A DNA stretch of 64,000 nt from Aliiroseovarius sp. S1123 (GCF_023015885.1 NZ_JALKBE010000003.1:1-64000), one strand, 5' to 3'; shown: positions 8,845 through 17,590, numbered from the stretch's first letter. A program made the numbers and translations. Notes: generated from the sequence alone by a model not told the origin.

Positions 8845-9540
8845 ATGACCGATGATCGTTTGATTGTAGCCCTCGATGTGCCTAACGCGCTGGCAGGGTT
8901 GAAACTGGCCGAAACACTTGGCGACGCCGTGAATTTCTACAAGATCGGGCTGGGGATGCTGACCGGCGGCGGGCTGGCCTTGGCGAACGAACTTAAAGAC
9001 GAGTTCGGCAAGAAGATCTTTCTGGACATGAAACTGTTCGACATCGGCAACACGGTCGAGGCCGCTGTGCGTGGTCTGGCCCAGTTCGATCTGGATTTCC
9101 TGACCGTCCACGGCGACCCGCATGTGGTGCGCGCGGCGGCAGAAGGCAAAGGTGGCAAGGATATGAAGATCCTGGCCGTGACCATTTTGACCTCGCTGGA
9201 TCGTTCGGATCTGGATGCGGGCCTGATCAAGCCCGGTAACGTGCAGGATCTGGTGCTGGAACGCGCCGCACGCGCGATGGAGGCGGGTGCTGACGGCGTC
9301 ATCGCCTCGCCGCAAGAGGCCGCGCTGATCCGCGCCCTGCCCGAGGCAAAAGGCAAACTGATCGTGACCCCCGGCGTACGCCCGGCAGGCGCCGCGTTGG
9401 GCGACCAGAAACGCGTGGCCACACCTGCGCAAGCCATCAAGGACGGGGCCGATCACATCGTGGTGGGCCGCCCGATCCGAAACGCCCCCGACCCCCGCGC
9501 CGCAGCACAAGCGGTGCTGGCGGAACTGGCAGCAATCTAA
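8845..9540 (+). CDS. pyrF: Orotidine 5'-phosphate decarboxylase
   Basis: Catalyses the last step of UMP synthesis, decarboxylating OMP to UMP in the cytoplasm. At 231 residues it has the TIM-barrel signature with catalytic D61, K63 and D66 in FLDMKLFDIGNT, and the phosphate-binding end segment ITPGVR-like (TPGVRPAG) followed by IVVGRPI. ATG at 8845 has CGGAG upstream. It is monocistronic and followed by a strong terminator. Confidence 0.97.
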   Translation: MTDDRLIVALDVPNALAGLKLAETLGDAVNFYKIGLGMLTGGGLALANELKDEFGKKIFLDMKLFDIGNTVEAAVRGLAQFDLDFLTVHGDPHVVRAAAEGKGGKDMKILAVTILTSLDRSDLDAGLIKPGNVQDLVLERAARAMEAGADGVIASPQEAALIRALPEAKGKLIVTPGVRPAGAALGDQKRVATPAQAIKDGADHIVVGRPIRNAPDPRAAAQAVLAELAAI

Positions 9541-9544
9541 AAGC

Positions 9545-9578
9545 AAAACACCCCGCTCGGATCAGAGCGGGGTGTTTT
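9545..9578. terminator. Bidirectional terminator (pyrF and the SPFH-nfeD operon)
   Basis: The long stem AAAACACCCCGCTC pairs with GAGCGGGGTGTTTT around a 6-base loop. The A and T ends make it work on both strands, between the convergent pyrF and nfeD-like genes. Confidence 0.9.
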
Positions 9579-9599
9579 CGTTTCGAAAGTGGTCGGGCC

Positions 9600-9869
9600 T
9601 TACAGCTCGTTGATGTCAGTGTCCCATTTCTTGGTCTGCCCCTTACGCACCCCGAAGGCCATGCGAAGGACCAGCCAAGACGCAAGCGACACTGCGCCGA
9701 AGATCACCAGCAGGATTGGCAGGCTAAGACTTGCGCCGAGCGCCAAAAGCACCCCAACCGCCGTTGCGCCAATCGCGAAGCCAAGGAAGATATAGCCCGG
9801 CGCGAGGATTTCGAGGATGACTAGCGCGATCGCCCCACCGATCCACGCCCACCAGACGGACCAAAGCAT
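9600..9869 (-). CDS. NfeD-like membrane protein
   Basis: An 89-residue protein with two or three hydrophobic helices and a short polar tail, the short NfeD type that accompanies SPFH-domain proteins. The ATG at 9869 shares one base with the stop of the SPFH gene (TGATG); an in-frame GTG three bases earlier is an alternative. NfeD and SPFH proteins are thought to assemble together in membrane microdomains and to help membrane protein quality control. The OB-fold domain seen in longer NfeD proteins is largely missing. Confidence 0.85.
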   Translation of the reverse strand: MLWSVWWAWIGGAIALVILEILAPGYIFLGFAIGATAVGVLLALGASLSLPILLVIFGAVSLASWLVLRMAFGVRKGQTKKWDTDINEL

Positions 9870-10756
9870 CACGCTTTTCCTTTCAACAATTTGAAGGCAT
9901 CGCCAAAGGCATCCAGCGCGTGGGCGGGCAGGATAATGGTTTGCTTGCCTTCACCTGCACCCACAGCGGTCAAAGCTTCGACCTGCTTCAGGGCAACCTG
10001 ATACTGTGCGGCTTCGATGCCGTTTTCTTTGATCGCCTTGGCCACGACTTCAGTCGCATAGGCTTCGGCGTCAGCGGACACACGGCGCGCCTCGGCAGCC
10101 TTTTGAGCGGCGTAAAGCTCGGCGTCGGCCTGAAGCTCGACCGCGCGACGGGTGCCTTCCGCTTCGGTCACTTGCGCACGACGGGCGCGTTCGGCGTTCA
10201 GCTGCTGCAACATCGCTTCGCGGGTTGCCGCATCTAGGTTCACGTCCAAGATCTCGGCACGGGTCACTTCGATACCCCAGTCATCCACGGCATCGGCGAC
10301 CTGCTGCTTGATCTGCGAGATCAGCTGCTGACGGTTGGACTGAACTTCGTCCAGCTCCATCTCGCCGATGCCGGCACGCACGATACCAGCAACAGTCGTC
10401 GCAATTGCGGCGTCCACGTCGCGGATTCGATACACTGTCTTTTCCGGCTCAAGAATGCGGTAGAACACACTGGTTTCCACCTGCACCAACACGTTGTCCG
10501 ACGTGATCGCATCTTGACTGGCGGTCGGAAGCTGGCGTTCGAGGATCGACACCTTGTGGCGCACGCGATCCAGAAACGGCACGATAAAGTTGATGCCCGG
10601 CCCAAGGACCGACTGCAAACGGCCGAAACGCTCGACCACATATTTTTCACTTTGCGGGACGATCTTTACGCCCCGAAGAACTGTTAAAATCAGAAATGCG
10701 GCCAGCAAAAGCAAAACAATGTTGCCGCCGCCAATGCCGATAATAATTTCATCCAT
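9869..10756 (-). CDS. SPFH/band-7 paraslipin (QmcA-like)
   Basis: A 295-residue protein with an N-terminal membrane helix (about residues 8-28), then the SPFH domain beginning VPQSEKYVVERFGR and containing GPGINFIVPFLD. After it comes a long Ala/Glu-rich helix (about 180-250) for oligomerisation. This is the QmcA/stomatin-like architecture. It forms membrane-associated rings, often with FtsH in other bacteria. It is the first gene of a two-gene unit with the NfeD-like gene. The start is ATG at 10756; the TTG just before is less likely. Confidence 0.92.
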   Translation of the reverse strand: MDEIIIGIGGGNIVLLLLAAFLILTVLRGVKIVPQSEKYVVERFGRLQSVLGPGINFIVPFLDRVRHKVSILERQLPTASQDAITSDNVLVQVETSVFYRILEPEKTVYRIRDVDAAIATTVAGIVRAGIGEMELDEVQSNRQQLISQIKQQVADAVDDWGIEVTRAEILDVNLDAATREAMLQQLNAERARRAQVTEAEGTRRAVELQADAELYAAQKAAEARRVSADAEAYATEVVAKAIKENGIEAAQYQVALKQVEALTAVGAGEGKQTIILPAHALDAFGDAFKLLKGKA

Positions 10757-10814
10757 CAAGATGGCCTTTCACTGTCCACGTTTGGTTGATAGATGGGGAT
10801 GAAATGCCCGAATT

Positions 10815-11249
10815 TCAACTGTTAATGCGCGAGATCGCGTCCAAACCGGCCTGAACGCGCGGCTTGAAATGGGCAATAGATTGCGGGTCTGACAACCAGT
10901 CTTCAGGGGCCATCACGCGCCAGCATTGGCCTTCGCTTCCAAGCGCAACCTGCGCCGCCGCTTCCTTGGGCATTTCCGCGCCGAACCACCACGAAAAGGT
11001 GCCCGGAACATGGGGGCTTTCAAAACGCTGCCTCCAGATCAGTTGATCCGGCGCGATCACCAAAGAAAGCTCCTCACGCGTCTCGCGCAGCACACAGTCT
11101 TCGGGTGTTTCCCCCGGCTCGGACCCACCGCCGGGCATGTCCCACATATTTGGGTAGGGGATATCCTGCCGATCATCCCGCAAGATGGTCACAAGCTGCC
11201 CGCCGATCAGCAGAACCAGTTTCGCGCCGATGAAGTCGTCTTGGGTCAT
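10815..11249 (-). CDS. Nudix hydrolase
   Basis: A 144-residue protein with a Nudix box reading GGSEPGETPEDCVLRETREE, which fits Gx5Ex7REuxEE, with T and S at two of the less strict positions. Nudix enzymes cleave nucleoside diphosphates linked to another moiety; the substrate cannot be read from sequence. The gene has its own transcription unit opposite dinB. A sanitising role near a DNA polymerase gene is possible but not shown. Confidence 0.85.
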   Translation of the reverse strand: MTQDDFIGAKLVLLIGGQLVTILRDDRQDIPYPNMWDMPGGGSEPGETPEDCVLRETREELSLVIAPDQLIWRQRFESPHVPGTFSWWFGAEMPKEAAAQVALGSEGQCWRVMAPEDWLSDPQSIAHFKPRVQAGLDAISRINS

Positions 11250-11300
11250 AGCCTCAGACTAGGCCTGTTCCCCACCCGCCGCATCCGCTAATTTCGCGCC

Positions 11301-12554
11301 ATGCCGTCCTTATGCCGCAAATGCCTGACCCAGTTCGATACGGGCCGTCGCTGCCCGTCCTGCAACAGCCCCCGCGTGCTGTCGCATCCGGAACTGTTTG
11401 ATCTGTCGATTGCGCATATGGATTGCGACGCCTTCTATGCCTCGGTCGAAAAACGCGACAATCCCGCGCTTGCGGACAAACCGGTGATCATCGGCGGCGG
11501 CAAGCGTGGCGTTGTGTCCACGGCCTGCTATGTCGCGCGCATTCGCGGCGTGCGATCCGCGATGCCAATGTTTCAAGCGCTGAAGCTGTGCCCGGACGCG
11601 GTGGTGATCCGCCCGCGCGGCAGTCACTATGCCGCCGTGTCCAAGCAAATCCGCGCGATGATGGACGAGTTGACCCCCGCGATCGAGCCCCTGTCGTTGG
11701 ACGAAGCCTTTCTGGACATGACCGGAACCGCCGGGCTGCATGGCGTGCCGCCTGCAGTGATGCTCGCACGGTTGGTCAACCGGATGGAGGACGAGTTGGG
11801 CCTGACCGGCTCCATCGGCCTCAGCCACAACAAGTTTCTGGCCAAGGTCGCGTCCGATCTGGACAAACCGCGCGGGTTTTCGGTGATTGGCAAGGCCGAG
11901 ACGATGAGTTTCCTGCGCGACAAACCCGTGGGCCTGATTTGGGGCGTGGGGGGCGTCAGTCAGGCGCAACTGGACAAGGCGGGCGTCCACACGTTCGAGG
12001 ATCTGTTGCGGTGGGACAAAGAAGATCTGGTGGCCCGTTTCGGCGGCATGGGCGAACGTCTATGGCATCTGGCGCGCGGTCAGGACAAGCGGCGCGTGAC
12101 CGCCAATGCGCCGATCAAGTCGATCTCGAACGAAACCACGTTTTTCGAAGACACCGCCAACCCCGACCTGCTGGACGGCCACCTGTGGCGTCTGGCCGAG
12201 AATGTCTCGGACCGGGCAAAGGCGCGCGACATGGCGGGGCAGGTTGTGACACTAAAGCTGAAACGTGCCGACTTCCGCGCGCTGAGCCGCCAAAGCAATC
12301 TGGGCGACATGACCCAAAGCGCCGACCGAATCTATCGCACCGCCCGGGCGTTGCTGGACACAGTTCTGGACAAGGGACCATTTCGCCTGATCGGGGTCGG
12401 GATCAGCCATATCGGCCCCGCAACTCAGACCGACATGACGCAAGACTTGCTGGACCCCAACGCCGAGCAGCGACGTCAGGCGGAAAAAGCAACAGACACC
12501 ATCCGCGCGCGGTTCGGGAAAGATGCGATCAAAAAGGGGCGCGGACTGCGCTGA
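11301..12554 (+). CDS. dinB: Y-family DNA polymerase IV with N-terminal Cys4 motif
   Basis: An error-prone translesion polymerase of 417 residues. Catalytic acidic residues are D41 (in HMDCDAFYASVE) and D134-E135 (in LSLDEAFLDM). Palm, finger, thumb and little-finger regions follow in order. The first 25 residues hold CRKC and CPSC pairs (C5, C8, C18, C21), an apparent zinc ribbon absent from E. coli DinB. No clear LexA box is visible in the short upstream region. The gene ends three bases before the convergent amidohydrolase gene. Confidence 0.93.
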   Translation: MPSLCRKCLTQFDTGRRCPSCNSPRVLSHPELFDLSIAHMDCDAFYASVEKRDNPALADKPVIIGGGKRGVVSTACYVARIRGVRSAMPMFQALKLCPDAVVIRPRGSHYAAVSKQIRAMMDELTPAIEPLSLDEAFLDMTGTAGLHGVPPAVMLARLVNRMEDELGLTGSIGLSHNKFLAKVASDLDKPRGFSVIGKAETMSFLRDKPVGLIWGVGGVSQAQLDKAGVHTFEDLLRWDKEDLVARFGGMGERLWHLARGQDKRRVTANAPIKSISNETTFFEDTANPDLLDGHLWRLAENVSDRAKARDMAGQVVTLKLKRADFRALSRQSNLGDMTQSADRIYRTARALLDTVLDKGPFRLIGVGISHIGPATQTDMTQDLLDPNAEQRRQAEKATDTIRARFGKDAIKKGRGLR

Positions 12555-12557
12555 GGG

Positions 12558-13418
12558 CTATTCGGCCGCCAACGCCGTGTCCTGCCGCCCAATGTTCGCA
12601 ATCCGTGCGATGACCGTGCGCAGACGGCTCTGCACCTCGGTAAAGCGATAGTTCGGCGTGATCGACGCCTCGTCCATATAAAGCGAGCGGTCGATCTCGA
12701 TCTGGATTACGTGGCGCCCGGCCTGAGGGCGGCCATAATGCTGCACCATGAAGGCGCCCGCAAAAGGCATGTTGCGCGCAGTGCGGAAGCCCGCATCCTG
12801 AAACGCGGTCTCGACTGCATCGACGATCTCGGACCCTGCTGATGCCCCGAATCTGTCGCCCAGAACGATCTCGGGCATTTCCGAAGCATTGCGGCGTATA
12901 CTGGCCAGGGCCTCGTGCGGCATGGAATGACAATCCAGCAAGATCGACTGCCCATAGCGTGACACGTTGGTATCCATCAGCTGCCGCAATGCATTGTGAT
13001 AGGGATGCCAATGGGCGTCCAGACGCTTCTGCGCTGCCCCAAGGGTCATCTTCCCGCGATAGATCGCACGACCGCCAGCAACGACACGGGGAATCACCCC
13101 AAGCCCAGACGAAATACGTGGGTTCAACGTCGACCGACGCAGCCCTGAAATCAGCGCTGGGTCCAGCTCGTCTGCGCCGCGATTCAGATCCACATAAGCG
13201 CGGGGCGTATTGGCACACAAAAACGGGGCACCGCATTCCGTCGCAAAGGCATAAAGCCTGTCGACATAGGCATCTTCCGAAGACCTGATGCTGCGTTCGT
13301 CGAGGATGGTTTGGTTCAGAAACACCTGATCATAGTGCGCCCCACTATGCGGCGACGCGAAAACGACGCTCGTGTCCTCGAACCGTGGACGATACAACGA
13401 AAATGTCTGCTCGTGCAT
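12558..13418 (-). CDS. N-formylglutamate amidohydrolase family protein
   Basis: A 286-residue protein of the FGase family, with metal-site-like SPHSGAHY near residue 22, the YVDLNRGADE segment and LLDCHSMPH. Characterised members hydrolyse N-formyl-L-glutamate in histidine degradation (HutG). No hut genes are nearby, so a different N-acyl amino acid or related amide is possible. The start ATG at 13418 has a Shine-Dalgarno-like GGAGG before it. It is transcribed alone, away from the tRNA-Val gene. Confidence 0.85.
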   Translation of the reverse strand: MHEQTFSLYRPRFEDTSVVFASPHSGAHYDQVFLNQTILDERSIRSSEDAYVDRLYAFATECGAPFLCANTPRAYVDLNRGADELDPALISGLRRSTLNPRISSGLGVIPRVVAGGRAIYRGKMTLGAAQKRLDAHWHPYHNALRQLMDTNVSRYGQSILLDCHSMPHEALASIRRNASEMPEIVLGDRFGASAGSEIVDAVETAFQDAGFRTARNMPFAGAFMVQHYGRPQAGRHVIQIEIDRSLYMDEASITPNYRFTEVQSRLRTVIARIANIGRQDTALAAE

Positions 13419-13572
13419 CTTTGCCTCCTAACCTCTTTATAAAGTAAAAAACTCTTGCCAAAAGCCCTTGCGCGCAGCCCCGACTCCTTTTATAGCAACG
13501 CGAACCGGCGCGGGGTTTCCCGCGTCTCATCGTTTGGATCGGCCTGAAAAGGTTGTTTCGACACAGAATTTC

Positions 13573-13647
13573 GGGCGATTAGCTCAGCGGTAGAGCACTT
13601 CGTTGACATCGAAGGGGTCACTGGTTCGATCCCAGTATCGCCCACCA
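13573..13647 (+). tRNA. tRNA-Val(GAC)
   Basis: The cloverleaf is complete: acceptor stem GGGCGAT with ATCGCCC, D arm GCTC/GAGC, anticodon stem CTTCG/CGAAG with loop TTGACAT, T arm ACTGG TTCGATC CCAGT, discriminator A and an encoded CCA at 13645-13647. The anticodon GAC is at 13605-13607. It is followed at 13660-13673 by a GAAA-tetraloop hairpin (TGACC/GGTCA) and then by rpmJ. Confidence 0.97.
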
Positions 13648-13693
13648 TGAACCGCCAGATGACCGAAAGGTCAGAAGGTATAACTGAAGCCTA

Positions 13694-13710
13694 GGCGCAA
13701 CCGCAGCGCC
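13694..13710 (+). promoter_or_regulatory. Hairpin just upstream of the rpmJ ribosome-binding site
   Basis: GGCGC and GCGCC pair around a 7-base loop, ending seven bases before the AAGGAG of rpmJ (13717-13722). It may influence ribosome access or mark a processing point between the tRNA and the mRNA. The role is inferred. Confidence 0.35.
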
Positions 13711-13729
13711 GCGTAGAAGGAGATCGACC

Positions 13730-13855
13730 ATGAAAGTTCGCAACTCGCTCCGCTCGCTGAAAAACCGTCACCGCGATTGCCGCGTCGTGCGCCGTAAAGG
13801 CCGCGTATACGTGATCAACAAGACGCAGCGCCGGTTCAAAGCCCGTCAGGGCTAA
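13730..13855 (+). CDS. rpmJ: 50S ribosomal protein L36
   Basis: A 41-residue, Arg/Lys-rich protein beginning [17 protein letters not shown] and ending RRFKARQG, the longer L36 form. Only one cysteine is present, so this is the zinc-free (C-minus) type. AAGGAG lies at a good distance before the ATG. It lies about 80 bases after tRNA-Val, outside the large ribosomal-protein operons, and ends in a strong terminator. Confidence 0.97.
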   Translation: MKVRNSLRSLKNRHRDCRVVRRKGRVYVINKTQRRFKARQG

Positions 13856-13876
13856 TCGCTTCAGCAGCGTTACAGA

Positions 13877-13904
13877 AAAAGCCGCCCAATGGGCGGCTTT
13901 TTTG
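13877..13904 (+). terminator. rpmJ terminator
   Basis: The stem AAAAGCCGCCC and GGGCGGCTTTT with a 3-base loop is followed by a T run, about 20 bases after the rpmJ stop. Confidence 0.88.
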
Positions 13905-13950
13905 TGTTTGAGGTCTGGAATGTCGCGACTCCAGCTGTGATTACAAACGC

Positions 13951-13977
13951 GGAAAGGGCCGGGTTGCCCCAGCCCCA
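13951..13977 (-). terminator. Probable terminator of the transporter/ligase operon
   Basis: On the minus strand GGGGCTGGG, a 4-base loop and CCCGGCCC are followed by TTTCC, about 25 bases after the PaaK-like gene. The T tract is short, so efficiency is uncertain. Confidence 0.5.
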
Positions 13978-14001
13978 TCCGGGAGGAAACTGTAAATAGC
14001 C

Positions 14002-15222
14002 TCAGTCGTAGACGCGCTGGTCGTCGATGACGATACCGTCATTCGGCAGGCTGCCCGGCGCGACCAGTTCGATCTTACCCTTCAGCTTCAGCGTATCCGC
14101 CACAGACTTGGCAAAGGCATCGGCATCGCCACCGCTGGCCTCGACCTGAACGGTCATCGCGTCCATCTCGCCTTCACGCGTTGCGATGACGCGGGCCTTG
14201 GCGATCTCGGCGTGTTTGGCGACGAAATCGGCGACCTGTTCGGGACGGACAAACATACCCTTGATCTTGGCTGTCTGGTCCGCACGGCCCATCCAGCCCT
14301 TGATCCGCATGTTGGTGCGGCCACAGGGGCTGACGCCCGGTAGTACAGCGGACAAATCGCCAGTTGCGAAACGGATCAACGGATAGTCGGGGTTCAGCGT
14401 GGTCACGACAACTTCGCCCACCTCGCCCGGAGCAACGGGATCGCCAGTGCCGGGGCGGACGATCTCGACGATCACGCCTTCATCCACGATCATGCCTTCC
14501 ATGGCGTTGCTTTCGTATGCAATGTTGCCCAAGTCGGCAGTCGCATAGCTTTGCAGGCAGGTGATGCCACGATCAGCGTATTCCTGACGCAGGCTGGGGA
14601 ACAACGCACCGCCACCTACGGCAGCCTTGGTGATTTTCAGTTGCACGCCATCTGCATCCGCACGATCCAGAATGATCTTCAGATAGTCGGGCGTCCCGGC
14701 ATAAGCCGTGGTGCCGATATCGGCAGCAGCACGGACCTGAAGCTCAGTCTGGCCAACGCCAGCGGGCACAACGGCCGCACCAACAGCGCGGGCGCCGTTT
14801 TCAAAGATCATGCCGGCAGGCGTCAGGTGATACCCAAAGCAGTTCTGCACGATATCGCCCTTGCCGATACCACATGCGTTCAGGAAGCGACCCATGCGCC
14901 ACCAATCATGGCCAACCCCACCGGGTTCATAGATCGGACCGGGGCTTTGGAAGATATGTGCGAACTCGTGAGTCGGCAGACCACCGAACCCGCCCAGAGG
15001 GCCGTCAGCCGCCTGCGCTTTGCCAATCTCGGACTTACGCAGAACCGGCAGCTTCGCCAGAGCCTCGGTCGAGGTAACGCCTGCCGCATCGACATCCGCC
15101 AGAAGGCTGGCATAGCCAGACAGGGCCTTGGCGCGTGCGATCTGCTCGGGCAGGGTCGCGGCCAGACCAGCGGCGCGTTCATCTTCCGAACGGGTCTCGA
15201 GCGCATCAAAATAGTTGGACAT
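14002..15222 (-). CDS. PaaK-like CoA ligase (phenylacetate-CoA ligase family)
   Basis: A 406-residue member of the ANL adenylate-forming family, close to phenylacetate-CoA ligases by length and by its C-terminal AMP-binding-C domain (MRIKGWMGRADQTAKIKG). In the usual place of the Ser/Thr-rich phosphate loop it has FQSPGPIYEPGG, a degenerate form, while the A5-like LQSYATADLG and A7-like RFATGDLS regions remain. It probably activates an aryl or short acyl acid to its CoA thioester, but the substrate is unknown. It is the last gene of the operon headed by an acyl-CoA synthetase and a LIV-type transporter. Confidence 0.8.
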   Translation of the reverse strand: MSNYFDALETRSEDERAAGLAATLPEQIARAKALSGYASLLADVDAAGVTSTEALAKLPVLRKSEIGKAQAADGPLGGFGGLPTHEFAHIFQSPGPIYEPGGVGHDWWRMGRFLNACGIGKGDIVQNCFGYHLTPAGMIFENGARAVGAAVVPAGVGQTELQVRAAADIGTTAYAGTPDYLKIILDRADADGVQLKITKAAVGGGALFPSLRQEYADRGITCLQSYATADLGNIAYESNAMEGMIVDEGVIVEIVRPGTGDPVAPGEVGEVVVTTLNPDYPLIRFATGDLSAVLPGVSPCGRTNMRIKGWMGRADQTAKIKGMFVRPEQVADFVAKHAEIAKARVIATREGEMDAMTVQVEASGGDADAFAKSVADTLKLKGKIELVAPGSLPNDGIVIDDQRVYD

Positions 15223-15303
15223 GGGCAGAACCTCTGTCTGCGCCGACCGGGATCGGCGTTAAATCATGATAAAGTTGGGTCGCCTTGGGGGCGGCGGGCC
15301 TGA

Positions 15304-16128
15304 TTAGGCCAGCCAACGCTTACGGCGGCGATACGAGCGCACGTCGCGGAAGCTCTTACGACCTTCATCCGACATACCCAGGTAGAATTCCTTAACGTCC
15401 GGGTTTTCGCGTAGTTCGGCAGCGGGGCCGTCCATCACGATGCGGCCATTTTCCAGAATGTAACCATAGTGGGAATATTTCAGCGCCACGTTGGTGTTCT
15501 GTTCGGCCAACAGGAACGTGGTGCCCTGCTCTTCATTCAGACGCTTCACGATCTGGAAGATCTGTTCCACCAGCTGCGGAGCCAGACCCATCGAGGGTTC
15601 GTCCAGCAGGATCATCTCGGGGCGCGACATCATTGCCCGACCCATGGCGACCATCTGCTGCTCACCACCCGAGGTATAGCCAGCCTGCGATTTGCGACGC
15701 TCGGCCAGGCGTGGGAAGTACTCATAGACCATTTCCAGGTCTTTCGCGACTGCGGCGCGGCCATCTGTGCGGGTGTAGGCACCGGTCAGCAGGTTCTCTT
15801 CCACGGTGAGGTGTTCAAAGCAGTGACGGCCTTCCATCACCTGAATAACACCGCGTTTCACCAGAGCGGCCGGGTTCAGTTCGGCGATGTTTTCGCCCAT
15901 GTGGTCAATCGTGCCCTTGGTCACTTCGCCGCGCTCTGCCTGAAGCAGGTTCGAAATGGCCTTAAGGGTCGTCGTTTTCCCTGCACCGTTACCACCAAGA
16001 AGCGCAGTGATGCCGCCCTTGGGAACAGACAGGCTTACGCCTTTCAGCACGAGGATCACGTGATTGTAGATGACCTCGATATTGTTGACCTCAAGCAGGG
16101 TCTCTTCGGTCTTAACAGTGTCCAGCAT
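15304..16128 (-). CDS. livF: LIV-type ABC transporter ATP-binding protein LivF
   Basis: The second ATPase of the branched-chain amino acid type (HAAT) importer. At 274 residues it has Walker A GGNGAGKTT at about 45-53, the signature YTSGGEQQMV and Walker B MILLDEPSMGLAP. A short basic extension (RSYRRRKRW) follows the usual end. It lies about 70 bases after livK, separated by a GC-rich hairpin, and before the PaaK-like gene. Confidence 0.92.
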   Translation of the reverse strand: MLDTVKTEETLLEVNNIEVIYNHVILVLKGVSLSVPKGGITALLGGNGAGKTTTLKAISNLLQAERGEVTKGTIDHMGENIAELNPAALVKRGVIQVMEGRHCFEHLTVEENLLTGAYTRTDGRAAVAKDLEMVYEYFPRLAERRKSQAGYTSGGEQQMVAMGRAMMSRPEMILLDEPSMGLAPQLVEQIFQIVKRLNEEQGTTFLLAEQNTNVALKYSHYGYILENGRIVMDGPAAELRENPDVKEFYLGMSDEGRKSFRDVRSYRRRKRWLA

Positions 16129-16167
16129 ATCAGGTCGTCCTGTTCGTAATCGTTTCTAGGGGTCGTC

Positions 16168-16183
16168 CGGGCCCGAAGGCCCG
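16168..16183 (-). promoter_or_regulatory. Hairpin between livK and livF
   Basis: CGGGCC-TTCG-GGCCCG forms a tight tetraloop hairpin without a T run, just after livK. This is the usual form of an mRNA-stabilising or partially terminating element that raises the binding-protein message over downstream genes. The role is inferred. Confidence 0.45.
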
Positions 16184-16199
16184 AACGCGTTCCGGTGTA

Positions 16200-17486
16200 T
16201 TAGTTACACTGCGGATCGATTTTGTTTTCAGCAGCATAAGCAGCCGAGTCAGCGTCGATCAGCGGCTGGATCACATCCATGTCCGATCCCGAGAAGTCGG
16301 TGATCAGCGACCACTTGCCGGCAGCACCATCCCACTGCTGGATCGCAATCGCGCCCGGGCCACCGTGGTTCGCACAGCTTACTTTGAACTCAGGACCAAA
16401 GCCTTCCATGCCCAGTTCGGCCATACGTGCGTTGGTGATTTCCAGCTGTTCCAGACCATCACGCATCTGAGCCGAGGTGATGTCTGCTACACCGTGGATT
16501 TCCTGCGCATTCTTCGCAGCTTCAGCCAGCATCATCGCGGCGTAAACACCACGGTTGTAGATAACAGTACCAACGTTGGAACCGTCGCCAGCTGCTTTAC
16601 CAGCGTCTACAACGTATTTCTGCAGGTCGCCGAAGACCGGATAGTCCGAACCAACACCGTGGAAGGTCATCGCCTTATAGCCGGTGGCCTTTTCGCCAGC
16701 AGGCTTCACGTCATGTTCAGCACCCGACCACCATACGCCGATGAACTGGTCCATCGGGTAACGGATGTTCGCGGCTTCCTGAATGGCAACCTGGTTCATC
16801 ACGCCCCAGCCCCAGAACAGAACGTAGTCGGGCTTTTCACGACGGATCTGCAGCCACTGAGCTTTCTGCTCTTGACCCGGATAGTCGATCGGAATGGTGG
16901 TCAGGTCGTAGCCGTGCTTTTCGCCCAGTTTGGTCAGGGTCGGGATCGGCTCTTTACCGTATGCGCCGTTGAAGTGCAGCAGAACGATCTTCTTGCCCTT
17001 CAGGTCGCCGCCGTTCAGGTCCAGAACGTGGTTGATCGCAGCCGAAGCACCGTTCCAGTAGTTGGCCGGGAAGTTGAACACATGGCTGAACACGTCGCCG
17101 TTTGCAGCCGAGGTACGGCCGTAACCGGGGGTGTAGAGCGGGATGTCATCAGCAGTCGCTTTGGGGATCAGCTGATAGGTGATACCGGTCGACAGCGGGT
17201 TATAGGCCAGAGCGCCCATGCCTTTGGTCGATTCGTAGCATTCCACACCCTTCTCGGTGTTGTATGCGGTTTCACATTCAGGAACCTGAACAGCTACACC
17301 ACCGATGCCGCCGTCACGTTCGTTCAGCAGGGTCATGTAGTCGGCGAAACCGTCAGCGTAAGGAATACCGCCTGCGGCGAAGGGGCCAGTCCGGTAGCTG
17401 AGCGACGGGAATACCAGATCCGCCATTACCGGTGAGGCCACCATGAGTGCGGCTACTGATGCCGCGGCAACACGTTTAAAAGTCAT
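16200..17486 (-). CDS. livK: Periplasmic substrate-binding protein of a LIV-type transporter
   Basis: A 428-residue periplasmic-binding protein of the type-1 (Leu/Ile/Val, AmiC-like) fold with a signal peptide ending near VMA (residue 22). ATG at 17486 is preceded by GGGAGG. It captures the substrate for LivHM. Its sequence departs from the classical Leu/Ile/Val proteins (for example YRTGPFAAGGIPYADG at the mature N-terminus). Because two CoA ligases flank it, an organic or aromatic acid is a plausible ligand. Confidence 0.88.
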   Translation of the reverse strand: MTFKRVAAASVAALMVASPVMADLVFPSLSYRTGPFAAGGIPYADGFADYMTLLNERDGGIGGVAVQVPECETAYNTEKGVECYESTKGMGALAYNPLSTGITYQLIPKATADDIPLYTPGYGRTSAANGDVFSHVFNFPANYWNGASAAINHVLDLNGGDLKGKKIVLLHFNGAYGKEPIPTLTKLGEKHGYDLTTIPIDYPGQEQKAQWLQIRREKPDYVLFWGWGVMNQVAIQEAANIRYPMDQFIGVWWSGAEHDVKPAGEKATGYKAMTFHGVGSDYPVFGDLQKYVVDAGKAAGDGSNVGTVIYNRGVYAAMMLAEAAKNAQEIHGVADITSAQMRDGLEQLEITNARMAELGMEGFGPEFKVSCANHGGPGAIAIQQWDGAAGKWSLITDFSGSDMDVIQPLIDADSAAYAAENKIDPQCN

Positions 17487-17590
17487 TTGCTTCCTCCCTA
17501 GATTAGCAAAATAGTGTGCCCTTTTTGGGCAACGCTTCGTTTGGACACCCGACCCTCCTCTTGGCCGGATGTCCGGATCTTTTTCCCCGC

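Noticed and set aside
11423-12613. Overlapping long frame on the same strand as dinB
   Set aside because: Shifted-frame shadow rich in Arg and Gly. dinB has all of the catalytic motifs in its own frame.
16200-17486. Calling the operon a branched-chain amino acid importer
   Set aside because: LIV-type families carry many substrates. The two CoA ligases in the operon make amino acids less likely, so only the transporter type is named.
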